DNA from: Marinomonas pontica
GTDB taxonomy: Bacteria; Pseudomonadota; Gammaproteobacteria; Pseudomonadales; Marinomonadaceae
Assembly (NCBI RefSeq): GCF_026191375.1
Contig: NZ_JAODTL010000033.1
Coordinates: 92,230-156,229, forward strand
Length of the DNA: 64,000 nt
Direction of reading: 5' to 3'
Shown: one piece after another, positions 1 through 9,959 of the stretch
Position numbering within the stretch: position 1 is the first letter of the stretch
Layout of the letters: each line of letters begins with the position of its first letter
The notes under the pieces: generated by a model
The model's database searches: none
What the model was told of the DNA's origin: nothing
What the model saw: the letters and a program-made list of their open reading frames with translations, nothing else
Translations under genes and position numbers: made by a program

Positions 1-1201
1 AATTGCGGTAAAAACGAGCCGCATCAGCCACCGGATCCTCTCCGATTACCGTTCCTTCAGGAATAGAGCAATCCGAATCAACCACAACTTTATTCAGCCG
101 GCAATGACGACCAATATCACAACGAGGCAATATCACTGACTTATTGACATGGGAGTAGGAGTTAACTCGAACATTGTTAAAGAGAATAGACTGTTCAACC
201 GTTGAGCCAGATACAATACAACCAGCAGAAACAACGGAATTCAAAGCCGTACCAATACGCTCTTCATAATTGTAATTAAATTTAGCCGCTGGACGCTGAT
301 ATTGAGTCGTACGAATAGGCCAATCCTCGTCATACAAATCCAACTCAGGCACCAAACGCGTCAAATCCATATTGGCTTCCCAATAGGCCGTCAACGTTCC
401 TACATCACGCCAATAAGGCTCGTCCGGATAGCTTTTGTTGTCGATTACGCTGTTCGCAAAATGGTGCGCTTTAATGTTACTTCTTCCAACAAACAATGGA
501 ATCAAGTCTTTCCCAAAATCGTGACTCGAATCGTCATCACTGGCATCAGAGCGTAAATTGTCCGACAAAAATTTCGTGTTAAAGATATAAATCCCCATGC
601 TTGCAAGCGATACATCTGGCTTACCAGGCATAGTCGGAGGGTTGGATGGCTTTTCTTCGAAAGCAATAATATTGTCGTTTTCATCTACGTGCATGATACC
701 GAATTGATCGGCTTCTTTAAGAGGTACTTCAATGCATGCCACCGTGACATCCGCGCCACTTTCGATGTGTTCTTGCAGCATGACGCTGTAGTCTTGCTTG
801 TAAACATGGTCACCAGCGAGAATCAAAATATACTCACTTTCTAGACCATCAATCATACTCAAATTCTGAAATACAGCATCGGCCGTTCCACGATACCAGT
901 CACCACCCGTTTGTTGTTGAGCTGGCCAAAGCTCAATGAACTCATTGAAGTCAGAACGAAGAAAGTTCCAACCTCTTTGCACGTGTTGATTCAGGGTATG
1001 AGAACGGTATTGAGTCAAAACAGCAATGCGTCGCATACCTGAGTTGATACAATTAGAAAGCGGGAAATCAATGATTTTATATTTACCGGCAATAGGCACT
1101 GCAGGTTTAGAACGATTGTCTGTTAATTGCTTTAATCTTGAGCCACGTCCACCGGCTAGAATAATGGACAAAGTTTTCATACGCGCCGTATTTAAATCCA
1201 T
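1..1201 (-). CDS. glgC: Glucose-1-phosphate adenylyltransferase (ADP-glucose pyrophosphorylase), 3' end outside window
   Basis: Makes ADP-glucose from ATP and glucose-1-phosphate, the committed step of bacterial glycogen synthesis in the cytoplasm. The reverse strand reads about 400 residues with the nucleotidyltransferase signature ILAGGRGSRL near the N-terminus, the substrate segment WYRGTADAV, the catalytic-aspartate segment LAGDHVYKQDY and the family motif SSHDFGKDLIP. The C-terminal beta-helix is present up to RFYRN, where the window ends; the E. coli enzyme is about 431 residues, so roughly 30 are missing. Two starts are possible, at 1201 (MDLNTAR...) or 1180 (MKTLS...). The gene is divergent from glgA across about 93 bp, so the two may share a control region. 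Family assignment is secure. Confidence 0.96.
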   Translation of the reverse strand, partial: MDLNTARMKTLSIILAGGRGSRLKQLTDNRSKPAVPIAGKYKIIDFPLSNCINSGMRRIAVLTQYRSHTLNQHVQRGWNFLRSDFNEFIELWPAQQQTGGDWYRGTADAVFQNLSMIDGLESEYILILAGDHVYKQDYSVMLQEHIESGADVTVACIEVPLKEADQFGIMHVDENDNIIAFEEKPSNPPTMPGKPDVSLASMGIYIFNTKFLSDNLRSDASDDDSSHDFGKDLIPLFVGRSNIKAHHFANSVIDNKSYPDEPYWRDVGTLTAYWEANMDLTRLVPELDLYDEDWPIRTTQYQRPAAKFNYNYEERIGTALNSVVSAGCIVSGSTVEQSILFNNVRVNSYSHVNKSVILPRCDIGRHCRLNKVVVDSDCSIPEGTVIGEDPVADAARFYRN

Positions 1202-1294
1202 GTGATGCCCTTAAAATTTTTATCAACACACTCTACTTGAAGTTCCATTTAGGTATACTCTTATCATTATTCCAAATCAACAAGATGCCTAATA

Positions 1295-2729
1295 ATGAAA
1301 ATACTATTTGCTGCCTCTGAAATTTACCCCTTAATTAAAACTGGTGGGTTAGCCGATGTGGCAGGCGCACTCCCCGTTGCTTTGAGAAAAAAGGTCACGA
1401 TGTCAAACTTATTATGCCTGCTTACCAAGGCATACTTGAAAAGGTAGCGCCAATTCAAAAGAGTATCAACCTCGGAAACCCATTTGGCGTCGGAGATTTG
1501 TTACTTCTTGAAACTCATATACCTGAAAACGACACCCCGATTTATTTGCTTCAGTGCCAAGCACTTTACGAGCGAGAAGATGGGCCTTACGTTGATAAAA
1601 ACGGGCTAGATTTTGAAGACAACCACATTCGTTTCGCGGCGCTATCATGGGCGACAGCCACATTAGCTCTGCACGGAAGTCTCATTGAATGGCAAGCCGA
1701 TGTGCTGCATTTAAACGATTGGCAAACAGGCTTCGCTGCCGCTTATCTAGAAAGCTGGAAAGTAAAACATCTGCCCGTTGTCACGACTGTGCATAATTTA
1801 CGATATAACGGCAGTTTTGACATGAATCAATTTTCTAGCACGCATCTGTCTACTGAATTGCTCAGCATGCATGGCATGGAATTCTATGGTCGCTTCTCTG
1901 GTCTTAAAGCAGGATTGGTGTATGCCGACGCCATCACCACAGTCAGCCCAACCTACGCAAAAGAAATACTAACCCCGGAATACGGTGACGGCTTAGATGG
2001 AACGCTAAAAGCGATCCAACACAAGCTCACTGGCATTTTAAATGGCGTTGATTACGATCAATGGGCTCCAGAAGTCGATTCACTCATTCCACAAAACTAC
2101 AGCATCGAAAGCCTAGCGCTGAAACAAACGAACAAACTGGCCCTGTTGCGAGAAAATGGGTTATCAGAAGACCTAAGCAAACCAGTGTTTGGCGTAGTCA
2201 GTCGACTGACAGAACAAAAGGGTTGGATCTTGTTCTGCAAGCCATGCCCGCTATGCTAGAAAAAGGCGCTCGGTTAGTGGTATTGGGGTCCGGTGACAAA
2301 CATTTAGAGTCAGCCTATTTAGCACTTCAAGAAAATTATCCAGATCAAGTCTCTGTTCGGATTGGCTATTTTGAAGATTATTCACACCGAATCCAAGCTG
2401 GCATTGATGCTTTGCTCATCCCATCACGATTCGAGCCTTGCGGCTTAACTCAACTATACGCATTAAAATACGGCACCTTGCCCATCGTGAGACAAACGGG
2501 CGGATTAGCAGACACGGTATTTGAAGGCACAGATAACGCAAATGGATTTGTATTTTCAAAAGCCACCAGCGAAGAACTGGAAGCAGCGATAGAACGCTGT
2601 ATGACCTGTTTTGACGATAAAGAGCACTGGCAAGCACGACAAATAAATGCCATGCGCTGCGATCATAGCTGGGAAGCCGTTACTGACCAATGGACCGCGC
2701 TTTATCAATCCTTAATCGAAAACGCCTAA
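1295..2729 (+). CDS. glgA: Glycogen synthase, frame broken by two single-base shifts
   Basis: Transfers glucose from ADP-glucose to the growing alpha-1,4-glucan. The reading starts at 1295 ([18 protein letters not shown]..., containing the ADP-glucose-binding KTGGL motif) but must shift twice to stay homologous. The first shift is in the A-run 1387-1392, where seven A are expected and six are present. The second is at 2216-2222 (CAAAAGGG), before the segment [12 protein letters not shown]. With both bases restored the product is 478 residues, almost exactly the E. coli length of 477, and ends with the normal [18 protein letters not shown] and QTGGL segments. Every part of the protein is present. 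Either sequencing error (my preference, since other genes here show the same pattern) or a very recent pseudogene would explain it. Confidence 0.9.
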
Positions 2730-2760
2730 CAAGTAACGCATGCGCTAGATGGTTTGTTCC

Positions 2761-3585
2761 TTACTGAAGGGATAAACCATCGTGGCGGCTGATTTCCCAC
2801 AACCTCTCACCATCAATGAGAGCCTGCTCCATGAAACCGTCTTGCTTCATTTCTTGTAACGCCACCGCAATCCGGTATTTCAGATCCTCATTGTTACAAG
2901 GGGATTTTTTAGACATGGTCAAATACAAGCCTTCACTGCTTACAAAAGGTTGTTGCGCAACAATAATGTCGGACAAACCCAATATAACTGAGTACGCATA
3001 GGCAGGACTTTTTTCATACAATACATAATCAACACGATCCGCGGCCAACATCCGTAATGCTTGGGATAAGCTGGCTACTGACAATATATTCAAATTACGT
3101 TGAGCGTACTGATCAAATTCCTGGCCGAAACTATTATTAATGACCGTTACGCCCCACTTACCGGCTAAATCTTCTTTTTTATTAAATGGAAAACGCTTGT
3201 CTTTACGCTGCCAAACAACGCTCGTTGTGTGCAACATCACTGGCGTAAAGTAATCCATATAATCCGCACGTTCGGTGGTATAAAACGCCCCCGCCATTAA
3301 GTCCACACGGCCATTTTTAACTTCACTTTGCGCTCTAGACCATGGACCTACATGCATCAACTCAATGGGAATATGTATACGACGACTTAACTCATCGATA
3401 ATAATGCGATTGACGCCATTTAACAGGGTAGAAGATGATTCTTCACGCCACAGAAAAGGAGGGTATTCAGAATTGCCTGACGCAGTAAGTTCAGAACAAA
3501 CTGCATTGTCAGCCGCTAGAGATAAGTTACTGTTAAAAAAGGCCACCGCCAACAAGCAGTAAACGATGTGTGTGTGTAGCCGCAT
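2761..3585 (-). CDS. Periplasmic solute-binding protein, amino-acid type (SBP_bac_3 family)
   Basis: A 274-residue protein with an N-terminal signal peptide (about residues 1-24, ending SLSLA or near it). It is followed by a family 3 substrate-binding fold: the YPPFLWRE ligand-loop segment, then MHVGPWSRA, then VDLMAGAFYTTERADYMDYF, the usual region between lobe I and the hinge. Such proteins deliver polar amino acids or similar small solutes to ABC permeases. No permease or ATPase is adjacent, so it may serve an unlinked transporter or act as an orphan sensor-like binding protein. It lies tail-to-tail with glgA, 31 bp away. The ligand cannot be read from the sequence. Confidence 0.8.
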   Translation of the reverse strand: MRLHTHIVYCLLAVAFFNSNLSLAADNAVCSELTASGNSEYPPFLWREESSSTLLNGVNRIIIDELSRRIHIPIELMHVGPWSRAQSEVKNGRVDLMAGAFYTTERADYMDYFTPVMLHTTSVVWQRKDKRFPFNKKEDLAGKWGVTVINNSFGQEFDQYAQRNLNILSVASLSQALRMLAADRVDYVLYEKSPAYAYSVILGLSDIIVAQQPFVSSEGLYLTMSKKSPCNNEDLKYRIAVALQEMKQDGFMEQALIDGERLWEISRHDGLSLQ

Positions 3586-3845
3586 ACCGCGCCACTCCCC
3601 TTATAAATACTTTCAAACTACAAGTGACGCCATGCCTATAAGATGATTACGTTACAATGAAAAAATACGTAAGTACACTAACCATTTAGACAGACTTTTT
3701 AAACCAACTCACCTTTTCAGTACTCATCAAGTTGATCAAGGATAACGTCAATAAAAACATCATAATGTGTTTATTTTCAATCACCTATGAGGCTATAGAA
3801 GAAAGAAACAATAATCAATAAACTTTTATTAACCAAAAGGACACA

Positions 3846-6177
3846 TTAAAAAGGCCAAAAACATGAACTGCTGTCCTTCGGTTCCGTACCCAAAATAAAC
3901 GCCAAAGACGTCTTCTCTGCGCAGCGTGATGACGCAATTTCAAAGGCATCATTCAGTACGTCGAACCTAGCCGCCCCTTGGGCAAGCTTTCTGGTAGCGA
4001 AGTAGGGTTCACATTTGTGTAAAATCAATCCAAACTTTTTGAGCACCACTGCTCCCCGTGATGCTTAAAGGCACATTGTCGTCGTCACCCAACCACACCG
4101 TTGAAGAATAATCGCCCGTTATCCCAACAAACCAGCTGTCTTTTTGTTGATTGGTTGTGCCCGTCTTGGCGGCAAAACGCAGGTTTGGAAACGCAGCTTG
4201 AGCCGCACGAGCGGTGCCTATTTGTGGTGTCTTTGTCATGCCGTCCAACGTGACCGCAAGCAACGCGTCTGTGAAAGGAACATCATTTTGCTGATCAAAC
4301 CGCTTCATTAAACGATCTTCTTGATCCATCACAGCAAGTACCACCCCCAACTCACTGCTTTTCCCTTGAGAAGCAATAGGCTGATACAGGCGAGAGACTT
4401 CAAACGGCGACAATTCTAACGCCCCCAATGCCATCGCAGGATGCATAGTAAATGGCCGCTTTACGCCCAACTGTCTTAATGTATCGCCAACGCGATCAAA
4501 ACCAATTTGTTGCGCTAATGACACAGTCGCCAAATTGTAGGATTTCGCCATGGCTTCAAAAAGATGAACAACACCATGTGTTTCTCGGTCGTAATTTTCA
4601 GGCTCCCAAATTTGCCCGCCAACATTAAAACGCATGCGTTTATCTTCAATGTTGGACCACCAAGTATAACGCCCCGTTGCCAATGCAGATAAATACAATG
4701 GCGGTTTTACTAATGAACCTATCGGTCTAACAGCACCTAACGCTCGGTTAAAACCAGTGTAATACGCGCCACTGGAACCAACAATCGCACGCACTTGGCC
4801 AGTAACGCGATCAGTCACAACCATCGCACCCTGTAGGCCCTTCAGTCGAGCATCTCGTTTTTCTAGACTCGCCACCTGACGCTGCATGGCCACACTCGCC
4901 GCTCGTTGTGCTCGTATATCAACACCCGTATAAATGCGTAAATTTTTTGTCGCTAATGTCGTCTCATCGAAGTCTCGGGACAGTTGCATGGCCACCAAGT
5001 CCAGATAATCGCCATACACTGAGCGCTCTTTTTGTTTACTGGCCAAGCGAATAGGTTGTTTTATCAAATAGTTGTAATCTTTATCGGATAATCGGCCCTG
5101 CTCTTTTAATACCGCCAATACCGTATTGCGACGTGCTTTCGCTCGGTTTGGAGAGCGCTCTGGATTGTACAAAGAAGGCCCTTTGACCATTCCCACCAAC
5201 AAGGCGAACTCATCGATGTTTAATTCATTTAAAGGCCGACCAAAAAAGTGCTGGCTCGCGGCAGCAAAACCATGCAATGCACTGCTGCCTAACTGAGCAA
5301 GGTACACCTCGTTCATGTACGCTGTGATAATGGCTTGTTTTGAATAATGGTATTCAAGCAAGACACTCATCACGACTTCCGTCAGTTTACGCGTATAGGT
5401 TCGCTCCGAACTCAAATACATGTTTTTCACCAACTGTTGAGTCAAGGTAGAACCACCTTGGCGCCTCGCCCCTTGAGTCAAATTCACCACAATCGCTCGC
5501 GCGATTCCAGTAAGAGAGATCCCCCAATGCTGGTAAAAATCCTGATCTTCCACCGCCACCAAAATATCAAGCAGCGGCTTGGGTATCTCGTTATAGCTTA
5601 GGATTTCACGACTTTCAGTGTTACCGCCGTATAAGTAACCGATACGCTGCGGTTCGATTCTAGCCTCGCTGACCTCATCCCCGTTTAGTGCCTGAATCAC
5701 CAAACGTCCTTGTTCAAAGGAAAAAATACGCCTTTCGCTTTCATGAAACCCTAAATGATCGACATAGGAACGCAAATGCGCACTCACCTTGGTCTGGCTT
5801 CGTGCCGCCCACCCAACTTTTTGACTGTTGCGGCCAAATCGATAACCGGTTTCTTCCAATAAGTTCTCAAGATCTTGCTTTTTCCAAGGGGCGCCATTCA
5901 CTAAAACAATCGGCGCACTGTAGACTTCAGAAGGTACTTGCCATTTTTGTCCCTCAAAACGAGACACAACTTGTCCATTCAACCACCAAACCCAAATAGA
6001 AAACGGAATGCTGCCCAACAAGGAAAGGATCAACCCCCATTTGAAACAGAAACGAAAGGACCTCTTCAAGAATGAAGATTTAGGGGCTTTTTTAGATGAT
6101 GTCGGCGATTTGCGCCTAGATTTTACGGGAGTTTTTTTGGCCATAGCGCGCAAGTATAAGGAGCTTACTGAACGCAA
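3846..6177 (-). CDS. mrcB: Bifunctional penicillin-binding protein 1b, C-terminal tail frameshifted
   Basis: Polymerises and crosslinks peptidoglycan in the periplasm. The uninterrupted frame (4009-6177, 722 aa) has a basic cytoplasmic tail, one membrane helix near residues 48-68, a GT51 glycosyltransferase domain (VAVEDQDFYQHWG, GGSTLTQQLVKNMYLS), and a transpeptidase domain with the SxxK serine (GSLVKP), SYN (KSYNLATVSLA) and KTGTTNQQKDSWF. It stops at TQM, too early. Adding one base at the T-run 4014-4016 and one at the C-run 3974-3977 (plus strand) continues into a tail ending TEPKDSSSC, as in pseudomonad PBP1b. The corrected product is 777 aa, close to the P. aeruginosa protein. The catalytic domains are unaffected. 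Two probable homopolymer undercalls. Confidence 0.93.
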
Positions 6178-6423
6178 TCAACGACCCAAAACCAACTAAC
6201 TCAATTCTTACATATTGACTCGTATGCCATAGAGTTTTAGAGTCTTTGCTCACGAAAAATTGAATTAACTGACATTTTTCTGAACTTTATTCACTTAGTC
6301 GACCGTAGAATTGAAATAAAACGTCACTAGGATTCCCTAATTGACAGTTAGGCGAGCTTCATTGAAGAAGCATTGATTCTCTTAAAATAAGCAATATTCA
6401 TTATAAAAAAGTGCGGTAATCAC

Positions 6424-6780
6424 GTGTTTAATAAGCATCTTATACCTAATGCGCAAAACCTTCCTGAAGGGCAAGCTCTTAACATCAACATTGAAAAATG
6501 CAGCTTTTTGGTGACCAAACAAAAAGGCCAAATTATTGCCTATGAAAACCTGTGTCCTCACCAGAAAAAGCCGTTAACGTGGTCTTCGAATCCTGCACTG
6601 GATGACGACGGGGACTATTTAAAATGCCACCATCACGGCGCGCTTTTCTCTCCAGCCGATGGATCTTGTATCACAGGGCCTTGTCAGGGAAGCCACCTAA
6701 AAAAGCAACCGTTGGTATTGAGCAGGGTAATTGCTACTTGCTGTTTGCCTAAGGCTGTAAATTTTTATCTGTTTGGATAA
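6424..6780 (+). CDS. Small Rieske [2Fe-2S] protein, ferredoxin-like
   Basis: A 118-residue single-domain Rieske protein. The two cluster-binding boxes are visible as CPHQ (about residue 44) and CHHHG (about residue 69), giving the Cys/His pairs of a [2Fe-2S] centre. There is no signal or membrane segment, so it is probably a soluble electron carrier. The last residues look out of frame. One extra base near 6720 would turn the end into LVLEQGNCYLLFA and stop at 6752, a more typical Rieske ending, so a one-base sequencing error is likely. It ends 2 bp before modA and may be cotranscribed, but a functional link to molybdate uptake is only a guess. Confidence 0.8.
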   Translation: MFNKHLIPNAQNLPEGQALNINIEKCSFLVTKQKGQIIAYENLCPHQKKPLTWSSNPALDDDGDYLKCHHHGALFSPADGSCITGPCQGSHLKKQPLVLSRVIATCCLPKAVNFYLFG

Positions 6781-6782
6781 CC

Positions 6783-7574
6783 ATGATCAACAAGACGACG
6801 CTCACTAAATTGCATTGTATTTTCTATCGTCGCCCCGTCGTCTTGTTATTCATGACTTTGACTTGTTTAAGTCTGTCGGTGACTTCTCAAGCCAGAGCGC
6901 TTCATTTGGCTGTCGCCTCTAATTTCATAGCCCCCATTAAGCAATTGGCAATGGAATTTCAACAAGAAACTGGAAACGACATCACCTTATCATTTGGGTC
7001 TTCCGGCAAACTCTTTGCACAAATCCAGCATGGCGCCCCGTTTGATATTTTCCTCTCTGCCGATGTGGCGAAACCTGAAGCCTTGATAAAAAACCGTCTT
7101 GCAGAACCTAACAGTCTGGTTATTTACGCCAAGGGCAAATTAGCATTGTGGTCAGTACATCCGATGACAGGCAGCCTAGAAGATGTACTGCAACGCGCTC
7201 ATCGCATTGCCATCGCTAACCCTAAATTAGCACCATACGGAAAAGCAGCAAAAGAAAGTCTCATGTCTTTATCCCAGTGGGATACAGTCAAAACTAAAAT
7301 CGTTCAAGGCGAAAACATAGGTCAAACATACCAATTTGTTTATTCCCAAAATGCAGACATTGGTTTTGTTGCCTACTCACAAGTCTTAGCTGGCGACATC
7401 AAGGGCGATATCATTGCGATACCCAGTCAACGTCATAGCAAAATAAACCAAGCGGCCGTTGTGGTATCTCAATCCAAGAACAAAGAACTAGCAAAGCAAT
7501 TCATGGCCTTTTTAATGCGACCAGACATACAGACTAAAATCGCACGATTTGGCTATTCCACCGCAGCAGACTAG
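6783..7574 (+). CDS. modA: Molybdate ABC transporter, periplasmic binding protein
   Basis: Captures molybdate (or tungstate) in the periplasm for ModBC. It has 263 residues. A long signal peptide runs to about residue 39 (ending SQARA), then the mature domain begins LHLAVASNF. The ModA/ring-oxyanion signatures FGSSGKLFAQIQHGAPFDIF and LSAD are clear, as is the QGENIGQTYQFVYSQNADIGF segment near the second lobe. It is the first gene of modABC, with modB 11 bp downstream. No ModE-type operator was recognised upstream; the preceding gene is only 2 bp away, so transcription may start before the Rieske gene. Confidence 0.93.
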   Translation: MINKTTLTKLHCIFYRRPVVLLFMTLTCLSLSVTSQARALHLAVASNFIAPIKQLAMEFQQETGNDITLSFGSSGKLFAQIQHGAPFDIFLSADVAKPEALIKNRLAEPNSLVIYAKGKLALWSVHPMTGSLEDVLQRAHRIAIANPKLAPYGKAAKESLMSLSQWDTVKTKIVQGENIGQTYQFVYSQNADIGFVAYSQVLAGDIKGDIIAIPSQRHSKINQAAVVVSQSKNKELAKQFMAFLMRPDIQTKIARFGYSTAAD

Positions 7575-7585
7575 GTTATCGAATC

Positions 7586-8284
7586 ATGCTTCTAAGCCCC
7601 GAAGACCTTGGCGCCATTTGGTTAACATTAAAGCTCGCTAGCCTAGTCACACTCTTACTGATTGTTTTATGTACCCCTCTTGCATGGTGGCTAGCCAGAA
7701 CTCAATCTTGGCTAAAAGGCCCAATCAATGCCATTGTAGCGATGCCTTTGGTGCTGCCACCAACGGTGCTGGGATTTTATTTATTGCTGCTTTTGGGCCC
7801 TCAAGGTAGCGTCGGAGCATTCTTAGGTCAGATTGGTTTTTCTGCTTTGCCCTTTAGCTTTGCAGGTTTGGTTGTCGCGTCCATGTTGTATTCTCTTCCT
7901 TTCGTGGTACAACCCATTCAAAATGCCTTTATAGCAATTGGCACTAAGCCCCTCGAAGCCGCTGCAACCCTTCGCTCCTCACCGTGGGATCGTTTTTTAT
8001 ATGTTGCTCTTCCCTTAGCAAAGCCAGGCTACATAAGCGCGGCTATTTTGGGGTTTGCACATACTGTTGGAGAATTTGGCGTTGTGCTGATGATTGGCGG
8101 AAATATTCCCTATGAAACCCGAGTTATTTCCATACAAATATACGATCATGTCGAAGCGTTAGAATACGGCCAAGCTCACACACTCTCTTTATTAATGATG
8201 GCCTTTGCCTTTATCGTGCTTGCCTTTTTATATGGCAACCAAAAACGTCAGAAACACCATGTCGTTGCTGGTGGCGTACTATGA
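7586..8284 (+). CDS. modB: Molybdate ABC transporter, inner-membrane permease
   Basis: Channel subunit of the molybdate importer. Its 232 residues include about five hydrophobic helices, a VLPPTVLGFYLLLLLGP segment characteristic of ModB, and the cytoplasmic EAA loop (EAAATLRSSPWDRFLYVALP) that docks onto the ATPase. The stop codon overlaps the modC start by 4 bp (ATGA), implying translational coupling. Confidence 0.94.
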   Translation: MLLSPEDLGAIWLTLKLASLVTLLLIVLCTPLAWWLARTQSWLKGPINAIVAMPLVLPPTVLGFYLLLLLGPQGSVGAFLGQIGFSALPFSFAGLVVASMLYSLPFVVQPIQNAFIAIGTKPLEAAATLRSSPWDRFLYVALPLAKPGYISAAILGFAHTVGEFGVVLMIGGNIPYETRVISIQIYDHVEALEYGQAHTLSLLMMAFAFIVLAFLYGNQKRQKHHVVAGGVL

Positions 8285-9339
8285 ATTTACCAACGGACAA
8301 CATGTTATGTGTGCAGATAAAACAACCGGCCACATCACAGTCGAGTTTCTCGCTTGATGTTGACCTATTGTTACCAAGTACTGGAGTAACCGCCCTATTT
8401 GGGGCATCGGGCTCAGGTAAAACCACGATATTACGCCACATAGCCGGACTAAACATTAGCCAACACAGCCATGTCAGTCTAAACAACAATATTTGGCAAA
8501 GTGCTGGGGGTTCAGTACCACCTCATAAACGCCCCATTGGCTTTGTGTTTCAAGAAGGCAACCTTTTTGAGCACCTCACCGCAGAAGGAAACTTACGCTT
8601 TGCGATGAAGCGAGCGAACACAGGGTCATCAATCATTGCATTCGATGAAGTGATTGAGCTGATGAATATTAGGGGTATCCTGACGCAATTTCCTGCCCAG
8701 CTGTCTGGCGGTGAGCGTCAGCGTGTTGCCATCGCCAGAGCACTGTTAATACAACCTCAGCTGCTACTTATGGACGAACCGCTAGCGGCACTGGATGAAA
8801 CCTTGAAGCAAGATATTCTTCCGTATTTAGAAGCCCTCTGTCATCGTGCGAATATCCCCATTTTGTATGTCAGTCATTCATTGGATGAAGTCATTAGGCT
8901 CGCAGACCACATGGTGGTTCTGGAGAAAGGCAAAGTCACTGAACAAGGAGCAGTCCATTCACTTCTAGGAAAGTTGGGGACTTCGTTTTCACGATATCAG
9001 GACGCCAGTGTGGTCATATCCGGTGTGGTGACCAAACAAGAAAAACAATGGGGGTTGTCATGGCTTGAATTTGATAACCAAACCATCGCCTTCAAACAAG
9101 GCAACGAAAGCATAAATGACACGATCAGACTGCGAATCCAATCGAAAGATGTCAGCATAACGCTCAGCAAAGACAATCATTCTAGTATTTTAAATCACAT
9201 TGAAGCCATTGTGGATGAAACAGAAAGAGACCCACAAGACCCAAGCACAATCCGGGTTCGGCTGTTAGCAGGAAACACACCGATTCTAGCGAAAGTGACC
9301 GCATTATCAGCTCATCGGCTGGCCTTGAAAAAGGCCTAA
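8281..9339 (+). CDS. modC: Molybdate ABC transporter, ATP-binding protein
   Basis: Drives molybdate import by ATP hydrolysis at the cytoplasmic face. It has 352 residues, the usual ModC length. The Walker A motif GASGSGKTT lies at residues 41-49, the signature LSGGERQRVAIARAL follows Q-loop segment FVFQEGNLF, Walker B is LLLMDEPLAALD, and the switch histidine is in YVSHSLDEV. The last 70 residues or so form the mop/TOBE oxyanion-binding domain typical of ModC. Last gene of modABC. The presence of this system implies molybdoenzymes elsewhere in the genome; none lies in this window. Confidence 0.95.
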   Translation: MNLPTDNMLCVQIKQPATSQSSFSLDVDLLLPSTGVTALFGASGSGKTTILRHIAGLNISQHSHVSLNNNIWQSAGGSVPPHKRPIGFVFQEGNLFEHLTAEGNLRFAMKRANTGSSIIAFDEVIELMNIRGILTQFPAQLSGGERQRVAIARALLIQPQLLLMDEPLAALDETLKQDILPYLEALCHRANIPILYVSHSLDEVIRLADHMVVLEKGKVTEQGAVHSLLGKLGTSFSRYQDASVVISGVVTKQEKQWGLSWLEFDNQTIAFKQGNESINDTIRLRIQSKDVSITLSKDNHSSILNHIEAIVDETERDPQDPSTIRVRLLAGNTPILAKVTALSAHRLALKKA

Positions 9340-9403
9340 CCGTCATCGCTCAAATCAAATCGACAGCAGTGTTAGCCTAATCAAGCATCCCTCCCTACTA
9401 GTG

Positions 9404-9856
9404 TTAAGCAGGCTTCGCCCAAAAAGCCGCTAATTTCGGTTTGATCACCAACGACATCAAGATGGAAATCACCAAACCTGCCGGCAATGCCGAAACAAAC
9501 GTCGCCAGCCAAAGCTCAAAAAACGCTTTTAACACCACTAACCCATGTAAATTAATGGTCGTCACCAACGCCATAATGGATTCCATGATCACCGCCATAA
9601 TCAAACCAAAAACCAAATTCTGTTGCAGGGCTGAGACATTAGGAAGCACACTTTTTACTACACGATGCACCAAAAATGCAATAACCCCACCAATCGGTGC
9701 AATACACAAAATACACAACGCAAAAGAGGATAACCAAGCCCCCATAAAACCATCGGAAAAGCCGATGTTCCTCCAGGTCATTAAAAAGGTTAAAAAACCG
9801 CCAAAAACGATAACGATACTAGCAATAATGCCGATTTTCTGAACTTTTTTTGACAT
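9404..9856 (-). CDS. DUF2798-type integral membrane protein
   Basis: About 150 residues when started at 9856 (MSKKVQKIG...), which has a purine-rich ribosome site; an upstream in-frame start at 9913 would sit inside the operator region and is less likely. Four hydrophobic helices form two similar halves, each with a tryptophan-containing pattern like AWLSSF or LWLATF followed by a proline-bearing helix, as in DUF2798 proteins. Biochemical function is unknown to me. It is divergent from a MarR regulator with two dyad operators between them, so it is probably the regulated target and may respond to a small hydrophobic or toxic compound. Confidence 0.7.
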   Translation of the reverse strand: MSKKVQKIGIIASIVIVFGGFLTFLMTWRNIGFSDGFMGAWLSSFALCILCIAPIGGVIAFLVHRVVKSVLPNVSALQQNLVFGLIMAVIMESIMALVTTINLHGLVVLKAFFELWLATFVSALPAGLVISILMSLVIKPKLAAFWAKPA

Positions 9857-9900
9857 ACGTCTTCTCTCTATGAATGATAAGGTTAAAACCAAAAATAATA

Positions 9901-9941
9901 TTGACTTAGTCAACCATATTTAATTTAATTGATAAAGTCAA
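9901..9941. promoter_or_regulatory. Two TTGA-N5-TCAA dyads, candidate MarR operators
   Basis: Two copies of a TTGA-N5-TCAA dyad occur at 9901-9913 (TTGACTTAGTCAA, a near-perfect palindrome) and 9929-9941 (TTGATAAAGTCAA). Their centres are 28 bp apart, on nearly the same helix face. They lie between the divergent DUF2798 gene and the MarR gene, where a MarR dimer would be expected to bind and repress both. The dyads are seen directly; regulator identity is inferred from position. Confidence 0.6.
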
Positions 9942-9959
9942 CTATATGAGTGAATTGTA

